DNA of 64,000 bases from Thalassospira sp. MCCC 1A03138 (lineage in GTDB: Bacteria > Pseudomonadota > Alphaproteobacteria > Rhodospirillales > Thalassospiraceae), in NCBI RefSeq assembly GCF_002115785.1, contig NZ_JFJY01000005.1:288802-352801 (forward strand). The letters run 5' to 3'. Below are positions 8,831 to 18,912 of the stretch, piece after piece (positions within the stretch are counted from its first letter, which is position 1; every line of letters starts with the position of its first letter). The translations under genes were made by a program, and so were the position numbers. The notes under the pieces were generated by a model, which worked only from the letters and a program-made list of their open reading frames with translations, did no database searches and was not told the DNA's origin.

Positions 8831-9850
8831 ATGATGCGTGTCCGCCCCGCCCGTATGAGCGACCTTGACCGGCTGGTTGATCTGGCATCCTCGGCCAGCA
8901 AGGGTTTGACCACCCTTCCGGCCAATCGTGACGTGCTCGAAGCCCGCATTATCGAAAGCATCGAGGCCTTCGTGGCCGATATCGACGGCCCCGGTGGTGA
9001 AAGCTATTTCATGGTTCTCGAAGATACCGCCAATGGCAAGGTCGCAGGCACCTGCGCGATCTATGCCGGGGTCGGATTATCAAAGGCATTTTATAACTAC
9101 AAAATCCTGAAACTGACGCAATATTCGCATGAACTGAATGTCACGGTGACATCGCGCCTGCTGACCCTTGTGAACGATTATCAGGGTGCTACCGAGGTGG
9201 GCACACTTTACCTTGACCCCGATTATCGCAAGGACGGCAACGGGCAGCTTCTGGCACGGTCGCGATATCTGTTGATGGGGTGCTTCAAGGAACGGTTTTC
9301 GGAAATGGTCATGGCCGAAATGCGCGGCTGGCAGGATGAAAACGGCAAATCACCGCTTTGGGAAGCGCTGGGATCGCATTTCTTCAACATCCCGTTTCCC
9401 GATGCCGATTACATTTCCGGGATTGGCAATAACCAGTTCATTGCCGATCTGATGCCGAAATATCCGATCTATATCGAAATGCTGCCCAAAGCAGCACAGG
9501 ATGTGATCGGCAAAACCCATGATGAAACGCGACCGGCGCTGAACCTTTTGAAAAAGGAAGGTTTCCGGTTTTCAAATGCGGTCGATATTTTTGATGGCGG
9601 ACCCTGCGTTGATGTCCGGCTTGATGACATCCGCACCATCCGTCATTCCAAAATCGCTACCATCCGCAAAACAGTTGATCGCAGCCCATCTATGGAACGC
9701 CATCTTGCCTGCACGCTGGAACTTCGCGGCTATCAGGCAAGCTGGCTTTATATGACGGTTGTGAATGGCACGCATGTCGATCTGGACCGCGATCAGGCCG
9801 AAATCCTTGGTCTGCGTGCTGGCGATCAGATCCGTTTTGTCATCGATTAA
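8831..9850 (+). CDS. astA: Arginine N-succinyltransferase
   Basis: A 339-residue acyltransferase catalysing the first step of the AST pathway: arginine plus succinyl-CoA gives N2-succinylarginine. Family marks include RVRPARMSDLDRLVDLA at the start, GTLYLDPDYRKDGNGQLLARSRYL around residues 123-146, a MAEMRGW stretch, and FFNIPFPDADYISG. The length is standard for AstA. An ATG at 8831 or 8834 is possible (MM). The upstream M20 gene and downstream astD and astB lie on the same strand with short gaps, consistent with one operon. Confidence 0.93.
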   Translation: MMRVRPARMSDLDRLVDLASSASKGLTTLPANRDVLEARIIESIEAFVADIDGPGGESYFMVLEDTANGKVAGTCAIYAGVGLSKAFYNYKILKLTQYSHELNVTVTSRLLTLVNDYQGATEVGTLYLDPDYRKDGNGQLLARSRYLLMGCFKERFSEMVMAEMRGWQDENGKSPLWEALGSHFFNIPFPDADYISGIGNNQFIADLMPKYPIYIEMLPKAAQDVIGKTHDETRPALNLLKKEGFRFSNAVDIFDGGPCVDVRLDDIRTIRHSKIATIRKTVDRSPSMERHLACTLELRGYQASWLYMTVVNGTHVDLDRDQAEILGLRAGDQIRFVID

Positions 9851-9868
9851 ACCGCAGGAGCAGGCATC

Positions 9869-11353
9869 ATGATGACCCAGAAATCAAATCCCGCCCTGTT
9901 CATCAATGGCACATGGCAAACCGGAAAAGGCAAAGCGTTTCACGCCGAAAACCCGGCCAATGGCGATATCATCTGGCAGGGTAATTCCGCCAGACCCGAT
10001 GATGTTAACGCCGCGATCATGGCGGCACGAAATGCCTTTCCGGCATGGGCAAAACGCGACCTGAATGAACGGATTGAAATCCTTGAACGGTTTGCCGGGT
10101 TGCTCAATGATCACAGGGACGCACTGGCACGCACCATCAGCCTTGATGCCGGAAAGCCGCATTGGGAGGCCCTGACCGAAGTCGGCGCAATGGCCGGCAA
10201 GATCGCGATTTCGATCAAGGCCTATCATGATCGCACCGGCACCCGCCACGGCGATGCGCCGGGCGGCGGACAGGCGATCTTGCGCCATAAACCCCATGGG
10301 GTGGTTGCGGTCTTTGGTCCCTATAACTTCCCCGGCCATCTGCCCAACGGCCATATCGTCCCGGCCCTTCTGGCGGGCAATTGCGTGGTGTTCAAGCCAT
10401 CCGAACTAACCCCGCTTGTCGCCGAGGAAACCGTAAAGCTCTGGCAACAGGCCGGATTGCCGGGCGGGGTTATGAACCTTGTGCAGGGCGAACGCGATAC
10501 CGGCATTGCCGTGGCGCAGCATCCCGGTATCGACGGGCTGTTCTTTACCGGCAGTGTCCCGACCGGACGCCATTTGCACCATGCCTTTGCCGGGCAGATG
10601 GACAAAATCCTGGCGCTGGAACTTGGCGGGAATAATCCGCTTGTCGTCTGGGACGCCGCCGATCTCGATGCCGTCGCCCACCATACCGTCATGTCGGCCT
10701 TTATCACGGCAGGGCAGCGTTGTACCTGTGCGCGCCGCCTGATCGTGCCATCCGGCGCAAGGGGCGATGCGATGATTGCCACCATCAATGATTATTGCGA
10801 CAGGCTGATTATCGGTGCGCCAGATGATGATCCCGAACCCTTCATGGGACCGGTGATTTCCAACCGGGCGGCGGATGCATTGATCGCGGCGCAGGAAAAA
10901 CTTGTTGCCAATGGCGCCAAAATAATCCGCGAAATGACGCGTCCCGATCCTGCCCGCCCGTTCCTGACACCGGGTCTGATTGACGTGACCGGTGTAAAGG
11001 ATCGCGCGGACGAAGAACTGTTTGGCCCGATCCTGCAAATCATCCGGGTCGATCACTTTGACGATGCGATCCGTGAGGCCAACAATACCCGTTTTGGCCT
11101 AGCCGCCGGGTTGCTGTGCGATGATGCCGAACTTTGGCAGCGTTTTATCCATGAAAGCCGCGCCGGGATTGTCAACTGGAACAAGCAACTGACCGGCGCG
11201 TCCAGTGCCGCCCCGTTTGGCGGCATCGGCGAAAGCGGCAACCACCGCCCATCGGCCTATTACGCCGCCGATTACTGCGCATGGCCGGTCTCAACCCTTC
11301 AGACCGACAAACTAATCGCCCCCGATGCCGCCCCCAAAGGAGTCCGCCCATGA
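9869..11353 (+). CDS. astD: N-succinylglutamate 5-semialdehyde dehydrogenase
   Basis: A 494-residue NAD-dependent aldehyde dehydrogenase of the AST pathway, which oxidises succinylglutamate semialdehyde to succinylglutamate. Seen: [23 protein letters not shown] (cofactor region), [11 protein letters not shown] with the general-base Glu, and [11 protein letters not shown] with the catalytic Cys. The GHLPNGH and GNNPLVVWD forms are diagnostic for AstD against other ALDHs. GCAGGAGCAGG lies upstream of the start. It overlaps astB by four bases (ATGA). Confidence 0.93.
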   Translation: MMTQKSNPALFINGTWQTGKGKAFHAENPANGDIIWQGNSARPDDVNAAIMAARNAFPAWAKRDLNERIEILERFAGLLNDHRDALARTISLDAGKPHWEALTEVGAMAGKIAISIKAYHDRTGTRHGDAPGGGQAILRHKPHGVVAVFGPYNFPGHLPNGHIVPALLAGNCVVFKPSELTPLVAEETVKLWQQAGLPGGVMNLVQGERDTGIAVAQHPGIDGLFFTGSVPTGRHLHHAFAGQMDKILALELGGNNPLVVWDAADLDAVAHHTVMSAFITAGQRCTCARRLIVPSGARGDAMIATINDYCDRLIIGAPDDDPEPFMGPVISNRAADALIAAQEKLVANGAKIIREMTRPDPARPFLTPGLIDVTGVKDRADEELFGPILQIIRVDHFDDAIREANNTRFGLAAGLLCDDAELWQRFIHESRAGIVNWNKQLTGASSAAPFGGIGESGNHRPSAYYAADYCAWPVSTLQTDKLIAPDAAPKGVRP

Positions 11354-12705
11354 CCCGATACGCCATCGAAGCCAATTTTGACGGTCTGGTCGGCCCGACG
11401 CACAATTATGCCGGGTTAAGCTTCGGCAATGTCGCATCAACCAGCAATGCCAGCACCCATTCCAACCCGAAATCGGCCGCCCTTCAGGGCCTGACCAAGA
11501 TGAAGGCGCTGCATGATATGGGTTTTGTGCAGGGCGTGCTGCCGCCTCATGAACGCCCGCATGTCAAAACCCTGCGCGATGTTTTCGGGTTTACCGGGTC
11601 GGATGGTGATGTCCTGGCGTCCGCCTGGAAAACCAATCCGAACCTTGTTCTGGCGGTATCATCGGCATCCCCGATGTGGACGGCCAACGCCGCAACCGTT
11701 TCGCCCAGCGGTGATACCGATGATGGCAAGGTGCATTTCACCCCCGCCAATCTGTGCGCCATGTTCCACCGATCCATCGAACATCCAGTGACGGGGCGCG
11801 CACTTGCCGCGACATTCGCCAATCCCGATCATTTCACCCATCATGCCGCCCTGCCCGGCACGGACCATATGGGGGACGAGGGGGCTGCCAACCATACCCG
11901 TTTTTGCGGCGATTATGGCGCGCGCGGGGTCGAATTTTTTGTCTATGGCCGCCACGCTTTTGATCCTGGCAAAACCCGGCCAAACCGTTATCCGGCGCGC
12001 CAGACGTTCGAAGCCAGCAGCGCGATAGCACGCCATCATGGCCTATCGGAAAACGGTGTCGTCTATGCGCAGCAAAACCCGGACCTGATTGATGCCGGGG
12101 TCTTTCATAATGACGTGATTTCGGTCGGCAATGCCAATGTGCTGTTCCATTACGAGGACGCCTTTGTCGACACGCCCGCCGTCATCAACGACATCCGGCG
12201 CAAGATGGACGGCATTGCTGATTTCACCAGTATTGAGGTGCCCAAAAGTGCGGTGCCGCTCTCCGACGTGATCAAAAGCTACCTGTTCAATTCACAGCTT
12301 TTGCGCCTGCCGGAAAATGGTCAGATGATGCTGATCCTGCCGACCGAGGCCGAAGAAACCATATCGGTCCGCGATTACCTTTATGACCTTATCGGCAAGG
12401 GCACTACACCGATCAGACAGATCAAGTTTTTCGATCTGCGCCAAAGCATGCGCAATGGCGGTGGCCCTGCCTGCTTGCGGCTGCGCATCGCCCTGACCGA
12501 GGATGAACTTACCGCGACCAACCAACAAAGCCTGATCGACGATCAGTGCTTTGCTGAACTGACAGGCTGGGTCGAAAAACATTATCGCGACCGCCTAAGT
12601 GCAGATGATTTCCGCGACCCATCGCTTCTGAACGAAGTCCGGACAGCCCTTGACGAGCTGACGCAACTTCTTGACCTTGGCCCGATTTATGATTTCCAGC
12701 GATAG
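11350..12705 (+). CDS. astB: N-succinylarginine dihydrolase
   Basis: A 451-residue enzyme of the amidinotransferase fold that converts succinylarginine to succinylornithine, two ammonia and CO2. The N-terminus ([20 protein letters not shown]) is the AstB signature, and [11 protein letters not shown] carries conserved acidic and Asn/His active-site residues. [13 protein letters not shown] near the C-terminus contains the nucleophilic Cys region. The start is the ATG overlapping the astD stop. The frame runs upstream to 11281, but that part lies inside astD and has no homology. Confidence 0.93.
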   Translation: MTRYAIEANFDGLVGPTHNYAGLSFGNVASTSNASTHSNPKSAALQGLTKMKALHDMGFVQGVLPPHERPHVKTLRDVFGFTGSDGDVLASAWKTNPNLVLAVSSASPMWTANAATVSPSGDTDDGKVHFTPANLCAMFHRSIEHPVTGRALAATFANPDHFTHHAALPGTDHMGDEGAANHTRFCGDYGARGVEFFVYGRHAFDPGKTRPNRYPARQTFEASSAIARHHGLSENGVVYAQQNPDLIDAGVFHNDVISVGNANVLFHYEDAFVDTPAVINDIRRKMDGIADFTSIEVPKSAVPLSDVIKSYLFNSQLLRLPENGQMMLILPTEAEETISVRDYLYDLIGKGTTPIRQIKFFDLRQSMRNGGGPACLRLRIALTEDELTATNQQSLIDDQCFAELTGWVEKHYRDRLSADDFRDPSLLNEVRTALDELTQLLDLGPIYDFQR

Positions 12706-12740
12706 AAGAAATGGCGAAGGTGCAGGCGAGTGCGCTTTCA

Positions 12741-13478
12741 CTATTTCAATTCACCCAGTGTTACGACCATTTCCTGCTCGTTTTCGCGGCCTTCGCTGCC
12801 CGATACCCCGGCCCTGAAAACCAGAAGATCAATGCCGCCTTCTGCTTCCGACTTCACCTCTACGGTGAATTTGACGGTGACTTCGATCACTGAGCTGCTC
12901 AGATCACCGACAGTAGGATCATTGGCGATCCGAAAACTCGGCGGCAAAAATACTGCCCCTGCAAGACCATCGCCAACACCCAGCATGCTGCTGACAATTG
13001 CATCGGCAACCGGATGTTGTTCAAGCGCGGCAGTTACATCTTTGCGGGTTGCCGTTTGGCATATCTCGACTAAATCACCATCGGCAAGCCTTGCCGCATC
13101 ATCTGCCTGCAAGGTTATTTTGTAAATTCGGCTGGCAACGGTACTCCGTTCCCCCGAAAGATTTGCCGAAACCGGTACAAAGCTAAATGCCCCACCGGCT
13201 TCGCCACCGACGGTGGATGATTTGGCTGTCGCCAGTGTTACTTTTGCATTTAATGGCCTGCGTCCATGCCACGGCAAATCGTCCGCCTGACAGATATCTG
13301 CAATTCTTAAAATGTTTTCGGCAATCTGCAACGACACCCGCAATTCTTTAAGCACATCCGAAACAGCTTTCTGTTCCATTGTGTTTTTGACAACCGGAAC
13401 AGAAAGCTGGCCGATAGGGGCTCCCGCCGTACAACCAGAAAGAAAGGCGACCATCCCCAAGATCAAAATTTTCCTCAT
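12741..13478 (-). CDS. Lipoprotein with two trypco2-like beta repeats
   Basis: A 245-residue secreted lipoprotein. The signal peptide ends in a lipobox (AFLSGC, lipidated Cys about residue 15). After it, two segments look like copies of one unit: VTLATAKSSTVGGEAGGAFS at about residues 73-92 and VTVKFTVEVKSEAEGGIDLL near residues 201-220. Each is followed by an SG-rich turn and a final strand ending ITL or VTL. The pattern resembles the trypco2 domain that co-occurs with trypsin-like and other effector modules. The start chosen is ATG 13478 with GAGG five bases upstream; a TTG start 21 bases earlier is weaker. It interrupts the catabolic cluster on the opposite strand. Function unknown. Confidence 0.6.
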   Translation of the reverse strand: MRKILILGMVAFLSGCTAGAPIGQLSVPVVKNTMEQKAVSDVLKELRVSLQIAENILRIADICQADDLPWHGRRPLNAKVTLATAKSSTVGGEAGGAFSFVPVSANLSGERSTVASRIYKITLQADDAARLADGDLVEICQTATRKDVTAALEQHPVADAIVSSMLGVGDGLAGAVFLPPSFRIANDPTVGDLSSSVIEVTVKFTVEVKSEAEGGIDLLVFRAGVSGSEGRENEQEMVVTLGELK

Positions 13479-13668
13479 CTTCCCCTCGCCAACCCTCAAC
13501 TCTTGATTGTTTTTATCATAAAATCAGATGGCGAAGACAAACCGTTTTCTGAAATCAGCATTCTTCACCGTCGGGAAGTGCTGCTTCGAAATTTAATACC
13601 GGACCAACCGTGGCAGAATAACCGGAATAACAAGCTTCACGCCCCACACAAAGTCCGGGAGCCCCGCC

Positions 13669-15081
13669 ATGTCGACCCTCTATGATACCGAACATCTCAA
13701 AAGATCGGATGCGGCCAATATCCTGCATCCGGCATCCGTGGTTGCCGATGTGTCAAATAACGGCCCGGCCCGTATCTTTGTCGAGGGCAAGGGCGCGTTC
13801 ATTACCGACACCGACGGCAACAGGATGCTGGACGGGGTTGGCGGACTTTGGTGCATGAATATCGGCTATGGCCGGACCGAGATCGGCGATGCGATGAAGG
13901 CCGCATCCGATCAGATGGGCTATTTTCATACCTTTGCCGGGGCATCCAACCCGGCCCAGATCGAACTGGCCGAAAAGCTGGTGGCAAAGATGCCAAGTCA
14001 CATAACAAAGGTCTTCTTTGGCAGTTCCGGGTCGGATGCCAACGACACATTGATGAAGATCGTCTGGTATTATAACGGGCTTCGCGGCAAGCCGGAAAAA
14101 CGCAAGATTATCGCCCGTAAGCAGGCCTATCACGGCACCACCATTGCCACCGCCAGCCTGACCGGGCTTGCATCCTTTCATCGCAATTTCGGCCTGCCGA
14201 TCCCTGAAGTCAAACACACCTCGCTTCCGCATTATTATCGCGAAGCCAAGCCGGGCGAGAGCGAGGAACAGTTTTCGGTCCGATTGGCAAACGAGCTTGA
14301 AGAGCTGATCATCGCCGAAGGCCCGGAAACGATCGGTGCCTTCATTGCCGAACCGATCATGGGGGCCGGTGGTGTCATCACCCCGCCAAAGGGCTATTTC
14401 AAAGCCGTTCAGGCGGTTCTGAAAAAGCACGATATCCTGTTCATCTGTGACGAGGTTGTTTGCGGTTATGGCCGCACCGGGCACTGGTTTGGCCATCAAC
14501 TTTATGACATTCGCCCCGATATGATCGCCACCGCCAAGGGCCTGACCAGCGGCTATTTCCCGATGTCAGCGGCCTTCATCAGCGATGATATCTGGAAAGT
14601 CCTGCGTGACGGATCGGCAACCCTTGGTGCATTTGCCCATGGCTTCACCTATTCCGGCCATCCGGTGGGATCGGCCGTCGCACTGGCGAACCTTGCGATC
14701 ATCGAAGGCGAAAATCTGGTCGCGAACTCGGCGGAAACCGGTGCTTACCTGCATGCGCGGCTTAACGACACCTTTGGCCATCATGCCCATATCGGCGAAG
14801 TGCGCGGTGTCGGCCTTCTGGGCGCCTTGCAACTGATGGCGGACCGGGACACAAAAACCGGGTTCGATCTGAAACACAAGATCGCCGCGCGCTGTGCGGC
14901 GGCCATCGGAAACCAAGGCGTGATTGTCCGCCCGCTTCCAACCGCCGACAGCCTCGCATTTTCCCCGCCGCTGACGATTAACCGGCGCGAAGCCGACCAG
15001 ATGGTCGATGCCATCAAAAAGGGGATTGATCAGGTGATGGGCGAACTGAGTGCTGAGGAACGCAAGGGCATGGCCGCCTGA
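13669..15081 (+). CDS. Class III omega-aminotransferase (beta-alanine/putrescine-pyruvate type)
   Basis: A 470-residue PLP enzyme. Visible are [14 protein letters not shown] near residues 63-76, [42 protein letters not shown] (PLP-binding Asp) and [14 protein letters not shown] with the Schiff-base Lys. The length and the WCMNIGYGR form match omega-transaminases such as SpuC (putrescine-pyruvate) and beta-alanine-pyruvate enzymes rather than the shorter AstC. An Lrp-type regulator follows after a terminator. It may handle putrescine, another amine or succinylornithine; proximity to astADB makes the last worth testing. Confidence 0.85.
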   Translation: MSTLYDTEHLKRSDAANILHPASVVADVSNNGPARIFVEGKGAFITDTDGNRMLDGVGGLWCMNIGYGRTEIGDAMKAASDQMGYFHTFAGASNPAQIELAEKLVAKMPSHITKVFFGSSGSDANDTLMKIVWYYNGLRGKPEKRKIIARKQAYHGTTIATASLTGLASFHRNFGLPIPEVKHTSLPHYYREAKPGESEEQFSVRLANELEELIIAEGPETIGAFIAEPIMGAGGVITPPKGYFKAVQAVLKKHDILFICDEVVCGYGRTGHWFGHQLYDIRPDMIATAKGLTSGYFPMSAAFISDDIWKVLRDGSATLGAFAHGFTYSGHPVGSAVALANLAIIEGENLVANSAETGAYLHARLNDTFGHHAHIGEVRGVGLLGALQLMADRDTKTGFDLKHKIAARCAAAIGNQGVIVRPLPTADSLAFSPPLTINRREADQMVDAIKKGIDQVMGELSAEERKGMAA

Positions 15082-15112
15082 TTCTCGTAACGCCCCAAAT
15101 CCTGCCCCACTT

Positions 15113-15145
15113 GCCCGACCGGAATACTGGTCGGGCCGTTTTTTT
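15113..15145 (+). terminator. Intrinsic terminator after the class III aminotransferase
   Basis: GCCCGACC (15113-15120) pairs with GGTCGGGC (15129-15136), loop GGAATACT, followed by a T7 run at 15139-15145. It separates the aminotransferase from the Lrp gene. Confidence 0.85.
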
Positions 15146-15183
15146 ATGTGTAAGGTGGCGCAAACAAGATAACGGCGACCCCG

Positions 15184-15645
15184 ATGATCAAGATCGACGA
15201 GATCAACCTTAAAATCCTGCGCGCCCTTCAGGCCAACGCAAAGCTGACCAATCTGGCCCTTTCAAAGCTGGTGGGACTAAGCCCAAGCCCGTGTCTTGAC
15301 CGGGTCAAGAGGCTCGAAAAAGAAGCGGTCGTGAAGCGCTATCGCGCGGTACTTGATATCGAAAAAATCTGCCCGCATGTCCGGGTCTTTGCCGAGGTCA
15401 CCTTAACCGGCAAGACCGCTGCCGATTACAAACGCTTTGCCGATGCGGCCAAAACCATCCCCGAAGTCGTTGCCGCCTACCGGATTTCAGGACCATATGA
15501 TTATATGCTGTGCCTCGTTTGTCGCGATGTGCAGCATTACCATTCCCTGTCCGAAGACATGATCCACGGCAATCTTGGCATTACCAAATTCATCGGCCAT
15601 GTCGCTTTGGCCCAGACGAAGGCATTCAAAGGCTATCCGGTTTGA
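15184..15645 (+). CDS. Lrp/AsnC-family transcriptional regulator
   Basis: A 153-residue regulator with an N-terminal helix-turn-helix (LKILRALQANAKLTNLALSK, then VGLSPSPCLDRVKRLE) and a C-terminal RAM ligand-binding domain with GPYDYMLCLVCRD. Such proteins sense amino acids and control nearby catabolic genes. The adjacent class III aminotransferase is the obvious candidate target. No convincing start alternative to the ATG at 15184 is seen. Confidence 0.88.
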   Translation: MIKIDEINLKILRALQANAKLTNLALSKLVGLSPSPCLDRVKRLEKEAVVKRYRAVLDIEKICPHVRVFAEVTLTGKTAADYKRFADAAKTIPEVVAAYRISGPYDYMLCLVCRDVQHYHSLSEDMIHGNLGITKFIGHVALAQTKAFKGYPV

Positions 15646-15684
15646 CGTCCAGGCTTCATAGACCACAAAGAAAACACCCAAAGA

Positions 15685-15713
15685 ACATATTTCCTTTGTA
15701 CTAGAAAATATGT
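15685..15713. promoter_or_regulatory. AT-rich inverted repeat after the Lrp gene
   Basis: ACATATTTCC (15685-15694) and GAAAATATGT (15704-15713) are inverted with one mismatch. A T6 run follows nearby (about 15721-15726). It may be a weak terminator of the Lrp gene or an operator for cysD. The evidence is symmetry only. Confidence 0.3.
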
Positions 15714-15804
15714 GGTTATCTTTTTTGTGTGATTTGGATAGATCGCGCTTGCATCAAAGCCGTTTCCATATTACCCATCAAAGCAACGTGAAATACATTT
15801 ATAA

Positions 15805-15821
15805 ACACAAATTTTGTGTTG
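15805..15821. promoter_or_regulatory. Perfect palindrome just upstream of cysD
   Basis: AACACAAA-T-TTTGTGTT forms 8-base perfect arms around one base and ends 20 bases before the cysD ATG. It is a candidate operator or leader stem for sulfate-assimilation control. The regulator is not identifiable from sequence. Confidence 0.4.
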
Positions 15822-15841
15822 ATTGATCGGCAGGAACGAGA

Positions 15842-16747
15842 ATGCAGCCTAATCTGACCCATCTCCGCCAGCTTGAGGCCGAGAGTATTCACATTATCCG
15901 CGAAGTTGCGGCATCGTTCGAACGGCCGGTGATGCTTTATTCCATCGGCAAGGATTCGTCGGTTTTGCTGCATCTGGCGCGCAAGGCATTTTACCCGGCC
16001 CCGCCGCCCTTTCCGCTCATGCATGTCGATACCACATGGAAATTCCGCGAAATGATCGAATTTCGCGACAAGGTGGCGGCGGAATATGGCTTTGAGCTGA
16101 TTGTTCACATCAATCAGGAAGGTGTGGAACAGGGCATTGGCCCGTTCACCCACGGATCAAGCCTGCATACTGACGTCATGAAAACCCAATCGCTGAAACA
16201 GGCGCTGAACAAATACAAGTTCGATGCAGCCTTTGGCGGTGCGCGCCGGGATGAGGAAAAGGCACGCGCGAAAGAACGCGTATTTTCGTTCCGCACCGAA
16301 ACCCATCGCTGGGATCCGAAAAACCAGCGCCCGGAACTTTGGGATATATACAACGCACGGATCAACAAGGGCGAAAGCATTCGCGCCTTCCCGATCTCGA
16401 ACTGGACCGAGCTTGATATCTGGCAATATATCTATCTCGAACAGATCCCGATTGTGCCGCTGTATTATTCGGCCAAACGCCCGGTTGTTGAACGTGACGG
16501 CATGCTGATCATGGTTGATGACGACCGCATGCCGCTTAATCCGGGTGAAAAACCGGAAATGAAATCGGTGCGTTTCAGAACGCTTGGCTGCTATCCGTTG
16601 ACCGGTGCGGTTGAGTCCGAAGCCGCCACCCTGCCCGACATTATCCAGGAAATGCTGCTGACCCGCTCAAGCGAGCGTCAGGGGCGCATGATCGACCATG
16701 ATCAGGCCGGTTCAATGGAAAAGAAAAAGCAGGAAGGCTACTTCTGA
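15842..16747 (+). CDS. cysD: Sulfate adenylyltransferase subunit 2
   Basis: A 301-residue subunit that forms adenosine 5'-phosphosulfate from ATP and sulfate, in complex with CysN. The PP-loop motif is [10 protein letters not shown] at about residues 34-43. Other marks are [21 protein letters not shown], a conserved CysD block, and [11 protein letters not shown] near the C-terminus. The stop overlaps the cysNC start by one base (TGATG), so the two subunits are coupled. This is the first step of assimilatory sulfate reduction. Confidence 0.95.
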   Translation: MQPNLTHLRQLEAESIHIIREVAASFERPVMLYSIGKDSSVLLHLARKAFYPAPPPFPLMHVDTTWKFREMIEFRDKVAAEYGFELIVHINQEGVEQGIGPFTHGSSLHTDVMKTQSLKQALNKYKFDAAFGGARRDEEKARAKERVFSFRTETHRWDPKNQRPELWDIYNARINKGESIRAFPISNWTELDIWQYIYLEQIPIVPLYYSAKRPVVERDGMLIMVDDDRMPLNPGEKPEMKSVRFRTLGCYPLTGAVESEAATLPDIIQEMLLTRSSERQGRMIDHDQAGSMEKKKQEGYF

Positions 16748-18666
16748 TGGCACACAAATCCGATCTGATTGCCGATGACATTCTCGGCTACCTGAAAGCT
16801 CAGGAAGAAAAAAGCCTGCTGCGTTTCATCACGTGTGGCAGCGTTGATGATGGCAAATCGACCCTGATTGGCCGTCTGCTTTGGGATTCCAAACTGATTT
16901 TCGAAGACCAGTTGGCCGCCCTTGAATCTGACAGCCGCAAGGTCGGCACCCAGAATGGCGAAATTGATTTCGCCCTGCTGCTTGACGGGCTTCAGGCCGA
17001 ACGCGAACAGGGCATCACGATTGATGTCGCCTACCGGTTCTTTTCGACCGACAAACGCAAATTCATTGTCGCAGATACCCCCGGCCATGAACAATATACT
17101 CGTAACATGGCAACCGGTGCCTCGACCGCCGATGTCGCTGTGATCCTGATTGATGCCCGCAAAGGCATCCTGACACAGACACGCCGCCACAGCTTCATCA
17201 CGTCGTTGCTGGGGATCAAGCATGTGGTTCTGGCGGTAAACAAGATGGACCTGATCAGCTATGATCAGGCCAAGTTCGACACCATTGTTGCGGACTATAA
17301 AGAATTCGTCAAAGACCTTGGCTATAGCTCGATCACGCCAATCCCGTTATCGGCCCTTCGCGGCGATAACATGATCGAAGCCAGCCCGAATACCCCCTGG
17401 TACGAAGGCCCGACGCTGCTCGCACATCTTGAAACCGTTCAGGTCGAACAGGATGCAATTGAAAAGCCGTTCCGCCTTCCGGTCCAGTGGGTCAACCGCC
17501 CGAACCTTGATTTCCGTGGCTTTTCCGGCACCATCGCGTCGGGCATGATCAAGCCGGGCGATCCGATTGCCGTCACCGCATCGGGTCAGACCAGCAAGGT
17601 CAAGGAAATCGTCACCTTTGATGGCAACCTTGATCAGGCCTTTGCCGGTCAGGCGGTCACCCTGACGCTTGAAGATGAAATCGACATTTCGCGCGGCGAT
17701 GTTCTGGCGCGACCGGATGAACGCCCGGAATTTGCCGATCAGTTCGAAGCCCGTATCATCTGGATGCACGAAGATCATCTTCTGCCCGGCCGCCCCTATA
17801 TCATCAAGATGGGCGCGCAGGTCACCAACGCGCAGATTAGCGACCTGAAATACAAGGTCAATGTCAACACGCTGGAACATATTGCAGGCAAGACGCTGGA
17901 ACTGAACGAAGTCGGCATTGCCAATATCGCAACCGACAAGGCACTGGCCTTTGATCCCTATGATGACAACCGCCATTCGGGCCGGTTCATCATCATCGAC
18001 CGTTATTCCAACGCCACCGTTGGTGCGGGCATGGTCAACCATTCGCTTCGCCGTGCGACCAACGTCAAATGGCAGGAAATGGACATCAACAAAAAGTCTC
18101 GTGCCTATCAGAAAGGTCAGCAATCGGCCGTTCTATGGTTCACGGGTCTTTCGGGTGCTGGTAAATCGACCATCGCCAACCTGGTCGAGAAAAAGCTGCA
18201 TGCCATGGGCAAGCACACTTACACCCTTGATGGCGACAATGTCCGTCATGGATTGAACAAGGACCTTGGCTTTACCGATGCCGACCGGGTGGAAAACATC
18301 CGCCGCGTCGGTGAAACCGCCAAGCTGTTTGTCGATGCCGGGATCATCACGCTGGTATCCTTCATCTCGCCGTTCAAAAGCGAACGCCAGTTTGCGCGTA
18401 GCCTTGTCGAAGATGGCGAGTTCATCGAAGTCTTTATCGACACCCCGATTGAAATCTGCGAACAGCGCGACGTGAAAGGCCTTTATAAAAAGGCCCGCGA
18501 AGGCAAGATCGCCAACTTCACCGGGATCGACAGCCCGTATGAAGCGCCAGAAAACGCTGAGATCACGGTCAACACATCCGATCAAACCGCCGAACAGGCC
18601 GCCGAGATCATCGTTGCCAAGCTCGAAGAATTCGGTGTTCTGGGTGCGTGGTATCCTGAAATCTAA
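16747..18666 (+). CDS. cysNC: Bifunctional sulfate adenylyltransferase subunit 1 / adenylylsulfate kinase
   Basis: A 639-residue fusion. Residues 1 to about 430 are the CysN GTPase, with P-loop GSVDDGKST (about 31-39), [12 protein letters not shown] and VNKMD, followed by EF-Tu-like beta domains. Residues from about 455 form the APS kinase CysC, with P-loop GLSGAGKST near 466-474, [15 protein letters not shown] and [12 protein letters not shown] hydrolysis drives APS formation, and the kinase domain then makes PAPS. Fusion of CysN and CysC is common in alphaproteobacteria. A strong terminator follows. Confidence 0.95.
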   Translation: MAHKSDLIADDILGYLKAQEEKSLLRFITCGSVDDGKSTLIGRLLWDSKLIFEDQLAALESDSRKVGTQNGEIDFALLLDGLQAEREQGITIDVAYRFFSTDKRKFIVADTPGHEQYTRNMATGASTADVAVILIDARKGILTQTRRHSFITSLLGIKHVVLAVNKMDLISYDQAKFDTIVADYKEFVKDLGYSSITPIPLSALRGDNMIEASPNTPWYEGPTLLAHLETVQVEQDAIEKPFRLPVQWVNRPNLDFRGFSGTIASGMIKPGDPIAVTASGQTSKVKEIVTFDGNLDQAFAGQAVTLTLEDEIDISRGDVLARPDERPEFADQFEARIIWMHEDHLLPGRPYIIKMGAQVTNAQISDLKYKVNVNTLEHIAGKTLELNEVGIANIATDKALAFDPYDDNRHSGRFIIIDRYSNATVGAGMVNHSLRRATNVKWQEMDINKKSRAYQKGQQSAVLWFTGLSGAGKSTIANLVEKKLHAMGKHTYTLDGDNVRHGLNKDLGFTDADRVENIRRVGETAKLFVDAGIITLVSFISPFKSERQFARSLVEDGEFIEVFIDTPIEICEQRDVKGLYKKAREGKIANFTGIDSPYEAPENAEITVNTSDQTAEQAAEIIVAKLEEFGVLGAWYPEI

Positions 18667-18702
18667 GAATACCGGCAACCTCGATACGAACGAAACGGCA
18701 TC

Positions 18703-18731
18703 AAAGCCCCGGCCTTCGCGCCGGGGCTTTT
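18703..18731 (+). terminator. Intrinsic terminator of cysD-cysNC
   Basis: AAAGCCCCGGC (18703-18713) pairs with GCCGGGGCTTT (18720-18730) around a six-base loop and runs into T residues. It lies 37 bases after the cysNC stop. Confidence 0.88.
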
Positions 18732-18912
18732 GTTTGCCTTTCATTCGTCAAATTCAAATTATAATGTTCATTTGAAAATGTGATATGATCGAATGAATGA
18801 CGCAGTTCGTTGCCTTATACACATTGAATAATGCAGGCACCGTGATCACGTGAATATCAAAGGCCCGCTCATTGAGCTCGCATCATAAGAAGACCGGAAC
18901 AACGAGGCGCCC

